From positions 1 through 64,000 of the forward strand of contig CAITYM010000030.1 of the NCBI GenBank assembly GCA_903896615.1: a DNA stretch of 64,000 nt, written 5' to 3'. Below are positions 54,395-63,507 of the stretch, piece after piece (position 1 is the first letter of the stretch; the number at the start of each line of letters is the position of its first letter). The DNA comes from an uncultured Burkholderiales bacterium. GTDB lineage: Bacteria; Pseudomonadota; Gammaproteobacteria; Burkholderiales; Burkholderiaceae_C. Position numbers and translations under genes: made by a program. A model generated the notes under the pieces. That model made no database searches and was not told the DNA's origin. It saw only the letters and a list, made by a program, of their open reading frames with translations.

Positions 54395-54403
54395 TTGCCG
54401 GGC
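54386..54403 (+). repeat. Hairpin enclosing the DUF934 stop codon, just before cysH
   Basis: GCCCGG-taattg-CCGGGC, a perfect 6-bp GC stem. The TAA stop of the DUF934 gene sits in the loop, and the cysH ATG (54406) is two bases after the stem, with no Shine-Dalgarno sequence. Ribosomes reaching the stop would open the stem, so coupling of cysH translation is likely (inference). Confidence 0.55.
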
Positions 54404-54405
54404 CA

Positions 54406-55197
54406 ATGCACCCATTGCCAGTTTCTCAAATAAATGCATTGATCCAAGACTCACGTATGTTACACAAGCCCCCCCCAAAAGCCAGCGAAGTTCACAATAA
54501 ACCAAGTGAAAACTTTGCTGAAAAATTAGATCAAACAAAAGATCTTCTCAAACAAGCTGCGAGCCAGTTCAGCCCCTGCATTCAAGCGTCCAGTTTAGGC
54601 GCTGAGGATATGGTTATCACTGAATTGATTCATCAACTTGACCTCGCGGTCAATATCTTTGTGCTGGATACGGGTGCATTGCACACTGAAACACTATCCC
54701 TTTTGGAGCGAGTGCAAGCGCGCGCATCCAACCGCTCACAGGTACTTGTTTATAAGCCAGAACTCTCAAGCGTGATTTCTTTTATACGCCGTGAGGGTCA
54801 AGATGCAATGTACAAGTCACAACCACTCAGAAAAGAGTGCTGCCAAATTCGCAAGCTAGAGCCTTTATCTCGCGCGCTATCTGGCCAAAAGGCATGGATT
54901 ACGGGCTTGCGTGCAGAGCAGTCCAATAACCGAGCACAAATGCAGTGGACTGAGGAGGACTTTCAGGGGGGCAAACCCATCACAAAGTTTAATCCACTCA
55001 TGCATTGGAGCTGGGGGGATGTGTGGCATTTTCTGTCTGAAAACAGTGTTGACTACAACCCCCTTCACGATCAGTTTTATCCCAGCATTGGCTGCGCGCC
55101 TTGTACGCGTGCAATCAGTTTGGGTGAAGACTTTAGGGCAGGCCGCTGGTGGTGGGAGGATGCTTCGGCAAAAGAATGTGGTCTTCACCAAAAATAA
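54406..55197 (+). CDS. cysH: Adenylylsulfate (APS) reductase, thioredoxin-dependent
   Basis: A 263-aa CysH. Besides the PP-loop-like core (QASSLGAEDMVITELIHQL) and WITGLRAEQSNNR, it carries the four cluster cysteines C145-C146 (ECCQIRK) and C230/C233 (GCAPC) and the C-terminal ECGLH catalytic cysteine. The extra CC...CxxC cysteines mark the [4Fe-4S] APS reductase type, not the PAPS type, which fits the absence of cysC in the operon. It reduces APS to sulfite and AMP for CysI. Confidence 0.93.
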   Translation: MHPLPVSQINALIQDSRMLHKPPPKASEVHNKPSENFAEKLDQTKDLLKQAASQFSPCIQASSLGAEDMVITELIHQLDLAVNIFVLDTGALHTETLSLLERVQARASNRSQVLVYKPELSSVISFIRREGQDAMYKSQPLRKECCQIRKLEPLSRALSGQKAWITGLRAEQSNNRAQMQWTEEDFQGGKPITKFNPLMHWSWGDVWHFLSENSVDYNPLHDQFYPSIGCAPCTRAISLGEDFRAGRWWWEDASAKECGLHQK

Positions 55198-55243
55198 AAA
55201 CGCTCACAAATTTTTCAATTCTCATTTTTCTGAATTTAATCCC

Positions 55244-56176
55244 ATGAACGCAAGTAGCCACTCCGATTTGATGCATCCTTTGAGTAATGCGCAACTAAAC
55301 GCACTGGAGGAGGAGACCATCTTTATTTTGCGCGAAGTTGCAGCCTCCTTTGAACGCCCCACCCTGTTATTTTCTGGCGGTAAAGACTCCCTTGTGATGC
55401 TTAAATGTGCAGAAAAAGCATTTGGCACGGGCCGCTTGCCCTACCCGCTGTTGATGATCGATACCGGACATAACTTTAGCGAAGTCACTGCGTTTAGAGA
55501 TAAAAGGGCAAAAGAGCTGGGGGCTGAGCTGATCGTAAGATCTGTTGAAGATTCCATGGCCAGAGGCACTGTTCGCTTATCCCGTCCCGACGAACCTAGA
55601 AATGCTCACCAATCGGTGACTCTGCTTGAAGCCATTGAGGAATTTAAATTTGATGCACTCATGGGCGGAGCTAGAAGGGACGAGGAGAAAGCTCGGGCAA
55701 AAGAGCGTATCTTCTCCCATAGGGATAGTTTTGGACAATGGCAACCCAAGGCACAACGCCCGGAACTCTGGAGTTTGTACAACACCAAACTACAACCTGG
55801 CGAACACTTTAGAGTGTTCCCCATCTCCAACTGGACTGAACTAGATGTATGGCAATACATTGAGCGAGAAAACATTGAGCTACCCAACATTTACTATACC
55901 CACCTACGTGAGGTCGTCGAGCGCAAAGGTCTTTTGGTTCCCATCACGGAGTTGACCCCTGCGCAGGCTGGAGAAACGGTTGAAGTCCGAAGCGTTAGGT
56001 TTAGAACCCTTGGAGATATTACGTGTACATGTCCTGTGCAGAGCACTGCCGCGAATGCTGCAGATATTGTCTTAGAGACACTCACCGCTGATGTGAGCGA
56101 ACGCGGTGCGACACGCATGGATGACAAAACATCTGAAGCATCCATGGAGAAGAGAAAGAAGGAAGGATATTTCTAA
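55244..56176 (+). CDS. cysD: Sulfate adenylyltransferase subunit 2
   Basis: A 310-aa ATP sulfurylase small subunit from the ATG at 55244 (MNASSHSDLMHPLSNAQLNALEEETIFILREVAA). The track's longer ORF reaches back across cysH in another frame and is not coding there. PP-loop SGGKDSLVMLKCAEKAF, MIDTGHNFSEV, GGARRDEEKARAKERIFSHRD and FPISNWTELDVWQYIERE are intact. It forms APS together with the CysN GTPase, whose start overlaps its stop (TAATG). Confidence 0.95.
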   Translation: MNASSHSDLMHPLSNAQLNALEEETIFILREVAASFERPTLLFSGGKDSLVMLKCAEKAFGTGRLPYPLLMIDTGHNFSEVTAFRDKRAKELGAELIVRSVEDSMARGTVRLSRPDEPRNAHQSVTLLEAIEEFKFDALMGGARRDEEKARAKERIFSHRDSFGQWQPKAQRPELWSLYNTKLQPGEHFRVFPISNWTELDVWQYIERENIELPNIYYTHLREVVERKGLLVPITELTPAQAGETVEVRSVRFRTLGDITCTCPVQSTAANAADIVLETLTADVSERGATRMDDKTSEASMEKRKKEGYF

Positions 56177-57516
56177 TGAATAGCACGATCTTAAACAACG
56201 GGGAAGTATCAAATACCGTGAACGAATCAAACCTGGGTCATCTTGCCGCCCTTAAATTTATTACCTGTGGTTCCGTTGACGACGGCAAGAGCACACTTAT
56301 CGGAAGACTTCTTGTTGACTCTAAGGCGGTTTTACAAGATCATCTTGCAGGCATTGAGAGCCACGGGGAGATTGATTTGGCTATGCTCACCGACGGGCTG
56401 AGCGCTGAGCGCGAACAAGGAATCACTATTGATGTCGCTTATCGTTATTTTTCAACCGAGAGCAGAAAATTCATTATTGGGGATACCCCAGGTCATGAAC
56501 AGTACACCCGAAATATGGTCACAGCTGCATCCAGCGCTGATGCAGCTGTCGTCCTAATTGATGCCACAAAATTGGATTGGCAAAGCCCTACTCTTGAACT
56601 CCTTCGACAGACTCGGCGCCACAGCCTACTCCTTAAGTTACTTCGAGTTCCGAGCGTTATTTTTACGATCAACAAGCTTGACGCCATCAAAAGCGCCTCA
56701 CTCTCTGACTTAGAAGCTCAGGCACTGGCCTTCAAAAACATCAGCGCGGCCATCAACCGCTTCGCGACTCAAGTTGAAATCCAACCGACAGCCCTGGTGC
56801 CTATTTCGGCCCTGAAGGGATGGAATGTGGTCAACACTACCAAGGCTTGGTGTGATTACTCTGGCCCCTCACTGATCCAGCTACTAGAGAGTTTGAGCAA
56901 CACACCGGTTGACTCACACGCACATTTTTCGCAAAGCGTTCAGTGGGTTGAGAAGTTTCACGACTCTTCAACGACTGCTCACGGTAGACGTATTTTCTGG
57001 GGAAAAGTATCGACTGGGACTGCAAAGGCCGGACAAAAAGTCAAAATATTTCCAGGTACTCAAACTGCGGTGATCGCGCAGGTATTAAATACGATTAGGG
57101 TTCCTGGTGAGGTGAGCGAGGGTCAAAGTGCAGGCATAATTTTGGATAAAGAGGTAGATATCTCTAGAGGCGATGCAATTATTGATGCAGACCACCCCAT
57201 CCAAGCAAGCCGTGAGGTGAGCGCAGTGCTGGCATGGATGGATGATGAGCCTCTTGTTGCAGGCAGGATGTATCACGCCCTTCACGCTCATAAATGGGTC
57301 AAATGCAAGGTGCAAAAAATAGCCTACAAGATTGACATCAATACCCTTGAACAAACTCCCGCACAAGAGCTTGCGCCCAATGAGATTGGACAAGTCGTTT
57401 TAGTTTTGCAACAAGAAATCCCCGCGCTCAAATACAGTGAATCTCGAAATTTGGGTGCCATGATTTTGGTTGATACGGCTAGCCATAGGACTTCTGCAGC
57501 GGTATTGATTAGTTAG
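56176..57516 (+). CDS. cysN: Sulfate adenylyltransferase subunit 1 (GTPase)
   Basis: A 446-aa EF-Tu-like GTPase that drives CysD. G1 GSVDDGKSTLIGRLL, G3 DTPGHEQYTRNMV, G4 INKLD, then beta-barrel domains. It has no C-terminal CysC (APS kinase) fusion, consistent with direct APS reduction by CysH. Translational coupling to cysD through TAATG. It is the last gene of the sulfate operon; the following 226 bp separates it from the ferredoxin gene. Confidence 0.95.
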   Translation: MNSTILNNGEVSNTVNESNLGHLAALKFITCGSVDDGKSTLIGRLLVDSKAVLQDHLAGIESHGEIDLAMLTDGLSAEREQGITIDVAYRYFSTESRKFIIGDTPGHEQYTRNMVTAASSADAAVVLIDATKLDWQSPTLELLRQTRRHSLLLKLLRVPSVIFTINKLDAIKSASLSDLEAQALAFKNISAAINRFATQVEIQPTALVPISALKGWNVVNTTKAWCDYSGPSLIQLLESLSNTPVDSHAHFSQSVQWVEKFHDSSTTAHGRRIFWGKVSTGTAKAGQKVKIFPGTQTAVIAQVLNTIRVPGEVSEGQSAGIILDKEVDISRGDAIIDADHPIQASREVSAVLAWMDDEPLVAGRMYHALHAHKWVKCKVQKIAYKIDINTLEQTPAQELAPNEIGQVVLVLQQEIPALKYSESRNLGAMILVDTASHRTSAAVLIS

Positions 57517-57742
57517 GATGAAGTTATTTCAAGTGTTCAGGGTCAATAAAGCTCTAACTTTTCTCTCAGACCACTAAATGCCTCTGTAGTCTTCATCATT
57601 TTTCTAAAAAGATCGCTGATTTCAAACACTTTTTTTGATTTAAAATACACCTTGAGGGAGTACATTAGCGCGAGCTCTTTTCCTGCGCCTTGTTGCTACC
57701 CCCTCATTTCACATTCAATTTGCACTCACACCTTAAACTGTC

Positions 57743-58069
57743 ATGACCCACGTAGTAACTGAAGCTTGTATTCGCTGTAAATATACCGATTGCGTTGACG
57801 TCTGTCCTGTCGATTGCTTTAGAGAGGGTCCTAATTTTCTAACAATTGACCCAGATGAGTGTATCGACTGCGCAGTTTGTATACCTGAGTGCCCAGTCAA
57901 TGCTATTTACGCAGAAGAAGACGTACCCAGCGATCAAGAGCATATGACAAAACTGAATGCTGAGTTGTCCCTCATCGGTTGGCCAAGTATTACAAAACGC
58001 AAAGCACCCTTGGCTGATGCTGACGAGTGGAAAGATAAAACCAACAAATTATCGGAATTAACACGGTAA
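57743..58069 (+). CDS. fdxA: 7Fe ferredoxin FdxA
   Basis: A 108-aa [3Fe-4S][4Fe-4S] ferredoxin. Cysteines C9, C12 (IRC), C17, C21 (CP), C25 and the second group C40, C43, C46, C50 ([12 protein letters not shown]) match the FdxA type. The C-terminal extension ([34 protein letters not shown]) is typical. It sits between cysN and a ferredoxin-NADP reductase gene, which makes an electron supply role for sulfite reductase plausible though unproven. Confidence 0.94.
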   Translation: MTHVVTEACIRCKYTDCVDVCPVDCFREGPNFLTIDPDECIDCAVCIPECPVNAIYAEEDVPSDQEHMTKLNAELSLIGWPSITKRKAPLADADEWKDKTNKLSELTR

Positions 58070-58161
58070 GTCCGTAACTAACCAACGCGAATGACTTTTT
58101 TAGACTCAAGCGCTGCATCAATTCAAAAAAAGTTCTCGAGCCTTACACTATAAATACGTCC

Positions 58162-59214
58162 GTGTCCGCCACTCCCATCCAAACCGAAGTATTGATTATT
58201 GGGGCTGGGCCTGTAGGACTTTTTCAAGTCTTCCAACTTGGGCTGCATGAGATTAGTGCTCATGTGATCGATGCTCATACACAAATAGGTGGTCAGTGCA
58301 GTGCTTTGTATCCAGATAAATTTATTTACGATATACCTGGAATTCCAAGAATCACCGCTCAACAACTTGTCGATCAACTTCATACACAAATTGCGCCCTT
58401 TCACACGCCCATCCACCTTGGAGAGTGTGTTCGATCACTGAAGGTCGTTGCAAATGGGTTTGAAGTAACTACGAATACAGGCACTTTATACAGCGCACGC
58501 TGCGTCGTCATCGCTGCAGGTGTCGGTGCATTCGTTCACAAGGAACTACCGCTTGCAGAACTTAAACCCATTAGGAATAAACAGACACAAGTTTTCCATA
58601 CATTACCTGATGCAGTGGAGCTAGAGGACAAAGAGATTGTTATTTACGGGGCAAATGAAAATGCTGTGAATGTGGCAATCAAAGCTTCGAATCATCCCTC
58701 CTCTCAAGGGCGAGTCACACTTATTTACAGGCGAGATAAATTAGACATTGATGATTCGGTACAAGACCAACTTGATAAAACTTTGAAAACCGGTCACCTC
58801 AAATTTAAAGTTGCACAAATCACTTCAATCCAAGAGAGAAAGGGTGTCTTAACACACCTTATGTTGACGGATAGCCAAGGCGAACAAACTCTAATTAACT
58901 GCGACTACTTGATTGAATCGTTGGGACTATCTCCTAAGCTTGGTCCCTTGCTTGAGTGGGAACTCCAGATGGAGCGCAAAGCCCTCATAGTTAGTCCCGA
59001 AACTTTTAGTACCTCTATTAACGGTATTTATGCGGTAGGCGATATCAATACGTACCCCGGAAAAAGAAAGCTGCTGTTAAGTGGTTTTCATGAGGCAACG
59101 CTTGCAGCAAATGCGGTTGCCGCTAAGTTGACAGGCCAAGTAAGCACACCGCTTGAGTACACCAGTGCCTCAACAAGAATTCATAAACTACTTGGCGTTT
59201 GGCGTGGCGTTTAG
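58162..59214 (+). CDS. Ferredoxin/flavodoxin-NADP reductase, TrxR-like type
   Basis: A 350-aa FAD/NAD(P)-dependent reductase of the YumC-like ferredoxin-NADP reductase type, without the CxxC of thioredoxin reductase. FAD motif LIIGAGPVGLFQVFQLGL, HTQIGGQCSALYPDKFIYDIPGIP, NADPH motif IYGANENAVNVAIKA, and GIYAVGDINTYPGKRKLLLSGFHEATLAAN. The start codon is GTG. The gene follows fdxA by 93 bp. The last codons (GVWRGV) come from a 12-bp repeat that includes the stop. Confidence 0.92.
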   Translation: MSATPIQTEVLIIGAGPVGLFQVFQLGLHEISAHVIDAHTQIGGQCSALYPDKFIYDIPGIPRITAQQLVDQLHTQIAPFHTPIHLGECVRSLKVVANGFEVTTNTGTLYSARCVVIAAGVGAFVHKELPLAELKPIRNKQTQVFHTLPDAVELEDKEIVIYGANENAVNVAIKASNHPSSQGRVTLIYRRDKLDIDDSVQDQLDKTLKTGHLKFKVAQITSIQERKGVLTHLMLTDSQGEQTLINCDYLIESLGLSPKLGPLLEWELQMERKALIVSPETFSTSINGIYAVGDINTYPGKRKLLLSGFHEATLAANAVAAKLTGQVSTPLEYTSASTRIHKLLGVWRGV

Positions 59215-59228
59215 CGTGGCGTTTGAGT
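59193..59228. repeat. 12-bp tandem repeat at the 3' end of the ferredoxin-NADP reductase gene
   Basis: TGGCGTTTGGCG, TGGCGTTTAGCG, TGGCGTTTGAGT, with shorter GTTTGA units after it. The second copy's TTTAGC holds the TAG stop. Between convergent genes, so it is also the intergenic spacer. Confidence 0.75.
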
Positions 59229-59268
59229 TTGAGTTTGCTTAGTGCTTTGGCTAATACGGCTTGGTTGG

Positions 59269-61014
59269 TCAACTCAAGCCAGGTAAATCCGCTTGTAGTT
59301 GCAGCAAGGGCCCTGCCCACTCCCCAGCATTGGTTTGTCTGTATAACCTAACGCTTGGGTACCAATAAGACTCACTGACATTTAAGCCCCACCGCCAGTC
59401 AGAACTGAAGGGCAGTAACACTAGAGCAGTTTTACCCAGCGCACCTGCCAAGTGGACCGTTGAGTTATCGATAGACACTACGGCATCACAGGCATCAATC
59501 AAAGCGGCTAAACCATCAATGTCTAAGTAATTATCGATATCATTAAAACCAATTAAATCAATACCAAGGGCATCTCGTACAAGATTGATTTCTTCTTGAG
59601 TACTTGCATATTGAAGATTAATAAAATTAAACCGATTGACATCCATTCCACCAAATCCATTAAAACTTAAGGCTCCCACTAAATCTGTAGCCGAAATACT
59701 GCGGGCCAATCCCTTTTTGTCGTTCTTACTTCTCCAGCTAATACCTATAGTAGGTTTGCCGTTTTGGGGGATTCGTGATTTAATTTGATCCCTGCGAATC
59801 TTGTCGCTTATTAAATAACAAGGTCGAATGGATTGGAAAGCATCAAGGCTTTGACAAAACATCTCCGCTAGTTGACCCATTGGCATGTGGAAGTCAAATG
59901 CATGATCCCCTACAGGTACTCCTTTAGCAAAAAAAGTGTACTCAGGGAAACTTCTTTTAAAAAGAGGAATGAGTCTCTCGTCCGTTTGAACAAGTATTTG
60001 CTTGGCCAAACTTGAAGCCCACGGGAGTAAGCTGGCGAACATGATCTCATCGCCAATGCCTTGCTCTGCCCAGATCAGCAAACGATCACAAATTGGCTCG
60101 GATGCGTTATTTAATGGCGAGCGCTCATGCGAAGCAAACCAAGGTTTTTGAGTTCTTAACAAAGGCGATATCATCACCCCCTCACTCCAACGCGCCCTGT
60201 AGAGTTCAAAGCCCACTTTGAAATTGCCATGCAAAAGTAAGAGCAATGATTTGTTCCACAGCACTTGAGTATGCTGGGGATTTAGATTGAGCGCTTCTTG
60301 GAAACTTCTCATCGCCTGAGGCCATTGCTTGAGCTCCGTTTGCAAAATACCCATATTTGAATACGCATCACTGTATTTTGGATTAATGAGCAGTGCGCTT
60401 TGATAGCAATTAAGGGCACCCTCAAATTGACCCATCTCCTTTAGTGCGATCCCTTTGTTTAAGTAAGCCTGTGCGTAGGAGTGATTTAAAGCAATGGCAT
60501 TGTCAAAGCTTTGAACTGCCAAGTCATATTCAAGGAGATCTTTTAACGCATTACCTCGATTAAAATGAGCATCTGCATAATCTGGCTTTAAAGACAATGC
60601 TTTGTCAAAATAAGTAACCGCTTGCGAATTATTTTTCTGCGAACGCTTCAAATTCCCCAAGTTATAGTAAGCCTCAGGATATTTGGGCTTTCCTTTGATT
60701 GCTTGAGAATAATCATCCTCCGCAGCCTCTAACTGGCCTAACTCTTGGTGGGCAACAGCCCTTGAAAAATAAAATGCGGGATTGGGTGAAATTTGTATCG
60801 CGCGCGCGATGTAATCAATTGCAGCTGAAAAGTCTTTCAATTGACAACAAAGAACTCCCAACAAATGTAGCGCATCAAAATGCTTGGGCTGTGCTTTGAT
60901 AACTTCTAAATATCCTTGTCTGGCATTTTCAAACTTGCCTTGCACATGCGCTTGATTAGCTTGTTGAAATAATTGACCTATTTTCTTTGAGGTAGGGCCA
61001 GTGGGTGAATTCAT
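59269..61014 (-). CDS. TPR-repeat protein with C-terminal glycosyltransferase-like domain
   Basis: A 581-aa protein. The first half (to about residue 260) has seven or more TPRs, for example YPEAYYNLGNLKRSQKNNSQAVTYFDKALSLKPD and YADAHFNRGNALKDLLEYDLAVQSFDNAIALN. The second half contains ERLLIWAEQGIGDEIMFASLLPWA-type sequence, GISWRSKNDKKG and VVSIDNSTVHLAGALGKTALVLLPFSSDWRWG, the pattern of GT9/GT41-like TPR glycosyltransferases in bacteria. Target unknown; flagellin or other protein glycosylation are candidates. No signal peptide. Convergent with the ferredoxin-NADP reductase gene. Confidence 0.87.
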   Translation of the reverse strand: MNSPTGPTSKKIGQLFQQANQAHVQGKFENARQGYLEVIKAQPKHFDALHLLGVLCCQLKDFSAAIDYIARAIQISPNPAFYFSRAVAHQELGQLEAAEDDYSQAIKGKPKYPEAYYNLGNLKRSQKNNSQAVTYFDKALSLKPDYADAHFNRGNALKDLLEYDLAVQSFDNAIALNHSYAQAYLNKGIALKEMGQFEGALNCYQSALLINPKYSDAYSNMGILQTELKQWPQAMRSFQEALNLNPQHTQVLWNKSLLLLLHGNFKVGFELYRARWSEGVMISPLLRTQKPWFASHERSPLNNASEPICDRLLIWAEQGIGDEIMFASLLPWASSLAKQILVQTDERLIPLFKRSFPEYTFFAKGVPVGDHAFDFHMPMGQLAEMFCQSLDAFQSIRPCYLISDKIRRDQIKSRIPQNGKPTIGISWRSKNDKKGLARSISATDLVGALSFNGFGGMDVNRFNFINLQYASTQEEINLVRDALGIDLIGFNDIDNYLDIDGLAALIDACDAVVSIDNSTVHLAGALGKTALVLLPFSSDWRWGLNVSESYWYPSVRLYRQTNAGEWAGPLLQLQADLPGLS

Positions 61015-61221
61015 GACAAGGGTCTTTTGAGTGTTTTCCAGACAAAGTGGCGAGTCAAACTAAAAAATTTTTAATTCAACCCCCTACCCGCCTTAAATCA
61101 CGGGATAAGGGAAATTCAGGGCCGAAAACCTCAAACCATCTAGTGGTTACCCGAATTCTCTGCGCTGCTCACAGTATAGATTAGGAATTTTGGACATTAC
61201 AATATAAGCTGTCCGGTTTGG

Positions 61222-61680
61222 ATGAAATTACCCCTGATTTCATACAAATTTCCCAGCTATACATACTTACTTCATAGTACTATTTTGAACACATTTGCAC
61301 TTACCTCTTTGATCACCTTAATTATTGTTTTGCTCATGTTAGCTAACCTCATAATGGTTGGTCGTGCAAGAGGGAAATATCAAATTCAAGCCCCATCCGT
61401 CACGGGGGATGAAGGTTTTGAGCGCATCTATAGAGTTCAAATGAATACGATAGAGAGTGTTCTTCTCTTTTTACCCTCAATGTGGATCTACGCTTACTAT
61501 TTAGGTGACAAAGGAGCCGCTTGCACGGGATTAATATGGGTCATCGGTCGTATTTTGTACGCCCTAGCTTATCAGTCCAATCCTTCTAAAAGAGGTGTTG
61601 GATTTGTCATATCCATGATTGCAGTTTTTGGTGCATGGTTGGGTGGTCTGTACGGGGTTCTCCATCAATTAATGCAATGA
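61222..61680 (+). CDS. MAPEG family membrane protein
   Basis: A 152-aa protein with four membrane helices. FERIYRVQMNTIESVLLFLPSMWIYAYYLGDKGAACTGLIWVIGRILYALAYQSNPSKRGVGFVISMIA is the MAPEG (eicosanoid/glutathione metabolism) pattern; the Arg and Glu residues bind glutathione in characterised members. The first 30 residues before the first helix are less conserved and a later start is possible. Likely a membrane glutathione transferase-like protein. Confidence 0.87.
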   Translation: MKLPLISYKFPSYTYLLHSTILNTFALTSLITLIIVLLMLANLIMVGRARGKYQIQAPSVTGDEGFERIYRVQMNTIESVLLFLPSMWIYAYYLGDKGAACTGLIWVIGRILYALAYQSNPSKRGVGFVISMIAVFGAWLGGLYGVLHQLMQ

Positions 61681-61765
61681 TAGTAGCCAGGGGTGTTGTT
61701 CTTTATTTACTTTAGCACTCAAGCACCTTCTTTAACTACACACAACTAATCCCCCGAGTAACACC

Positions 61766-63439
61766 ATGCCAAGTAATATTGAAATTGCACAAGCAGCTAA
61801 AAAACGTCGTATTCTCGAATTAGTAAAAGAAAAGTCTGTTATTCCTGAGGATGCACTTGAGCCCTTTGGACATTACAAAGCCAAGTTGTCGCTAGACTAC
61901 ATTGACACACTTAAAGACAATCCCCTAGGTAAATTAGTTCTCGTAACGGCTATTTCGCCTACCCCAGCAGGAGAGGGCAAAACAACCACCACTGTTGGAC
62001 TCGGTGACGGCTTAAACCAGATTGGCAAAAAAGCGTTGATTTGCCTTCGAGAGCCCTCATTAGGGCCAGTATTTGGCATGAAAGGGGGTGCTGCGGGAGG
62101 TGGTTATGCACAAGTGGTGCCCATGGAGGACATCAACCTACACTTTACAGGTGACTTTAATGCAATATCACTGGCGAACAATTTATTAGCAGCGCTCATA
62201 GACAACCACATTTATCATGGTAATGCACTTAACATTGACACAAGACGTGTGACTTGGAAGCGGGTTATTGACATGAATGACCGCGCACTGAGGAAAATCA
62301 CTATTGGTCAAGGTGGTCCTGGAAATGGGTTTGTGCGCGAAGATGGGTTTGATATTGTTGTTGCATCTGAGGTTATGGCAATTTTCTGCTTAAGTACCAG
62401 CCTCACTGATTTAAAACAAAGACTGGGCAAGATCGTCATTGGTTACACCAGAGACTTAAAACCTGTATTGGCGAGCGATCTAAACGCACAAGGAGCAATG
62501 ACTGCACTTTTAAAGGATGCGTTTGCACCCAACATCGTTCAAACCATTGAAAATAATTTAGCCTTCATTCACGGCGGTCCATTTGCCAATATTGCACACG
62601 GGTGTAACTCTGTGATCGCAACTACTACTGCTTTAAAACTCGCTGACTACGTGGTCACTGAAGCGGGATTTGGCGCTGACCTAGGTGCGGAGAAGTTTAT
62701 AGATATCAAATGTCGCAAATCCGGACTTCGCCCGTCAGCTGTGGTGCTGGTAGCTACCATTCGCGCCCTCAAATATCACGGCGGAATAGAGGTGAAGGAT
62801 TTGGGCTCTGAAAACCTCCAAGCCCTTAAAGCGGGCTTAGTGAATTTAGAGAAACATATCGACAACATCAGAAATCATTTTGGACTACCTTGCTTGGTGG
62901 CCATCAATCACCGCAGCGAAGACACTCCAAAGGAGATCGAACTCTTAAAAGCCACTGCAGCACGTCACGGGGCTGAGGTGATACTTGCAAAACACTTTGC
63001 ACAAGGCGGCAAGGGTGCGGAGGAATTAGCGCATGCAGTTGTGAAAATGTGTGAGCAGCCGAGTAACTTTAAATTTGTGTATGAAGACAACGCTCCATTG
63101 ATCAACAAAATAAAGGCTATAGCTACAAAGATCTACGGTGCATCCGATGTCAGCGCAGACAAAAAGATCTTTGACAGATTGGCTGAACTTGAAGCCCAAG
63201 GCTACGGACATTTGCCCGTTTGTATAGCAAAAACTCAGTATTCCTTCTCAACAGATCCCAGTCTTCGCGGAGCCCCAAGCGGCCATGTGCTGGGGGTAAG
63301 AGAGATAAGACTCGCCGCAGGAGCGGAATTTATTGTCGCTGTTTGCGGAGATATATTGACCATGCCTGGCCTTCCTAAAGTACCCGCGGCTGATCACATT
63401 GACTTACTTGAGAGCGGCAAAATCGCAGGCCTTTTCTGA
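61766..63439 (+). CDS. fhs: Formate-tetrahydrofolate ligase
   Basis: A 557-aa FTHFS (10-formyl-THF synthetase). P-loop [18 protein letters not shown] near residue 70, [38 protein letters not shown], and the conserved [15 protein letters not shown] and [18 protein letters not shown]. It makes 10-formyl-THF from formate, THF and ATP for purine and fMet synthesis or formate detoxification. It stands alone with no folD next to it. No obvious ribosome binding site. Confidence 0.96.
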   Translation: MPSNIEIAQAAKKRRILELVKEKSVIPEDALEPFGHYKAKLSLDYIDTLKDNPLGKLVLVTAISPTPAGEGKTTTTVGLGDGLNQIGKKALICLREPSLGPVFGMKGGAAGGGYAQVVPMEDINLHFTGDFNAISLANNLLAALIDNHIYHGNALNIDTRRVTWKRVIDMNDRALRKITIGQGGPGNGFVREDGFDIVVASEVMAIFCLSTSLTDLKQRLGKIVIGYTRDLKPVLASDLNAQGAMTALLKDAFAPNIVQTIENNLAFIHGGPFANIAHGCNSVIATTTALKLADYVVTEAGFGADLGAEKFIDIKCRKSGLRPSAVVLVATIRALKYHGGIEVKDLGSENLQALKAGLVNLEKHIDNIRNHFGLPCLVAINHRSEDTPKEIELLKATAARHGAEVILAKHFAQGGKGAEELAHAVVKMCEQPSNFKFVYEDNAPLINKIKAIATKIYGASDVSADKKIFDRLAELEAQGYGHLPVCIAKTQYSFSTDPSLRGAPSGHVLGVREIRLAAGAEFIVAVCGDILTMPGLPKVPAADHIDLLESGKIAGLF

Positions 63440-63507
63440 GCCCAAAGATACAGGGGCAAAGCTGATGCACAAAGATTGGCTCATCAAGGCTCAGTCAATG
63501 GCTACGC

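Noticed and set aside
54911-55243. N-terminal extension of the cysD ORF by 111 codons
   Set aside because: It is an open frame overlapping cysH out of frame; the conserved CysD N-terminus begins at the ATG at 55244.
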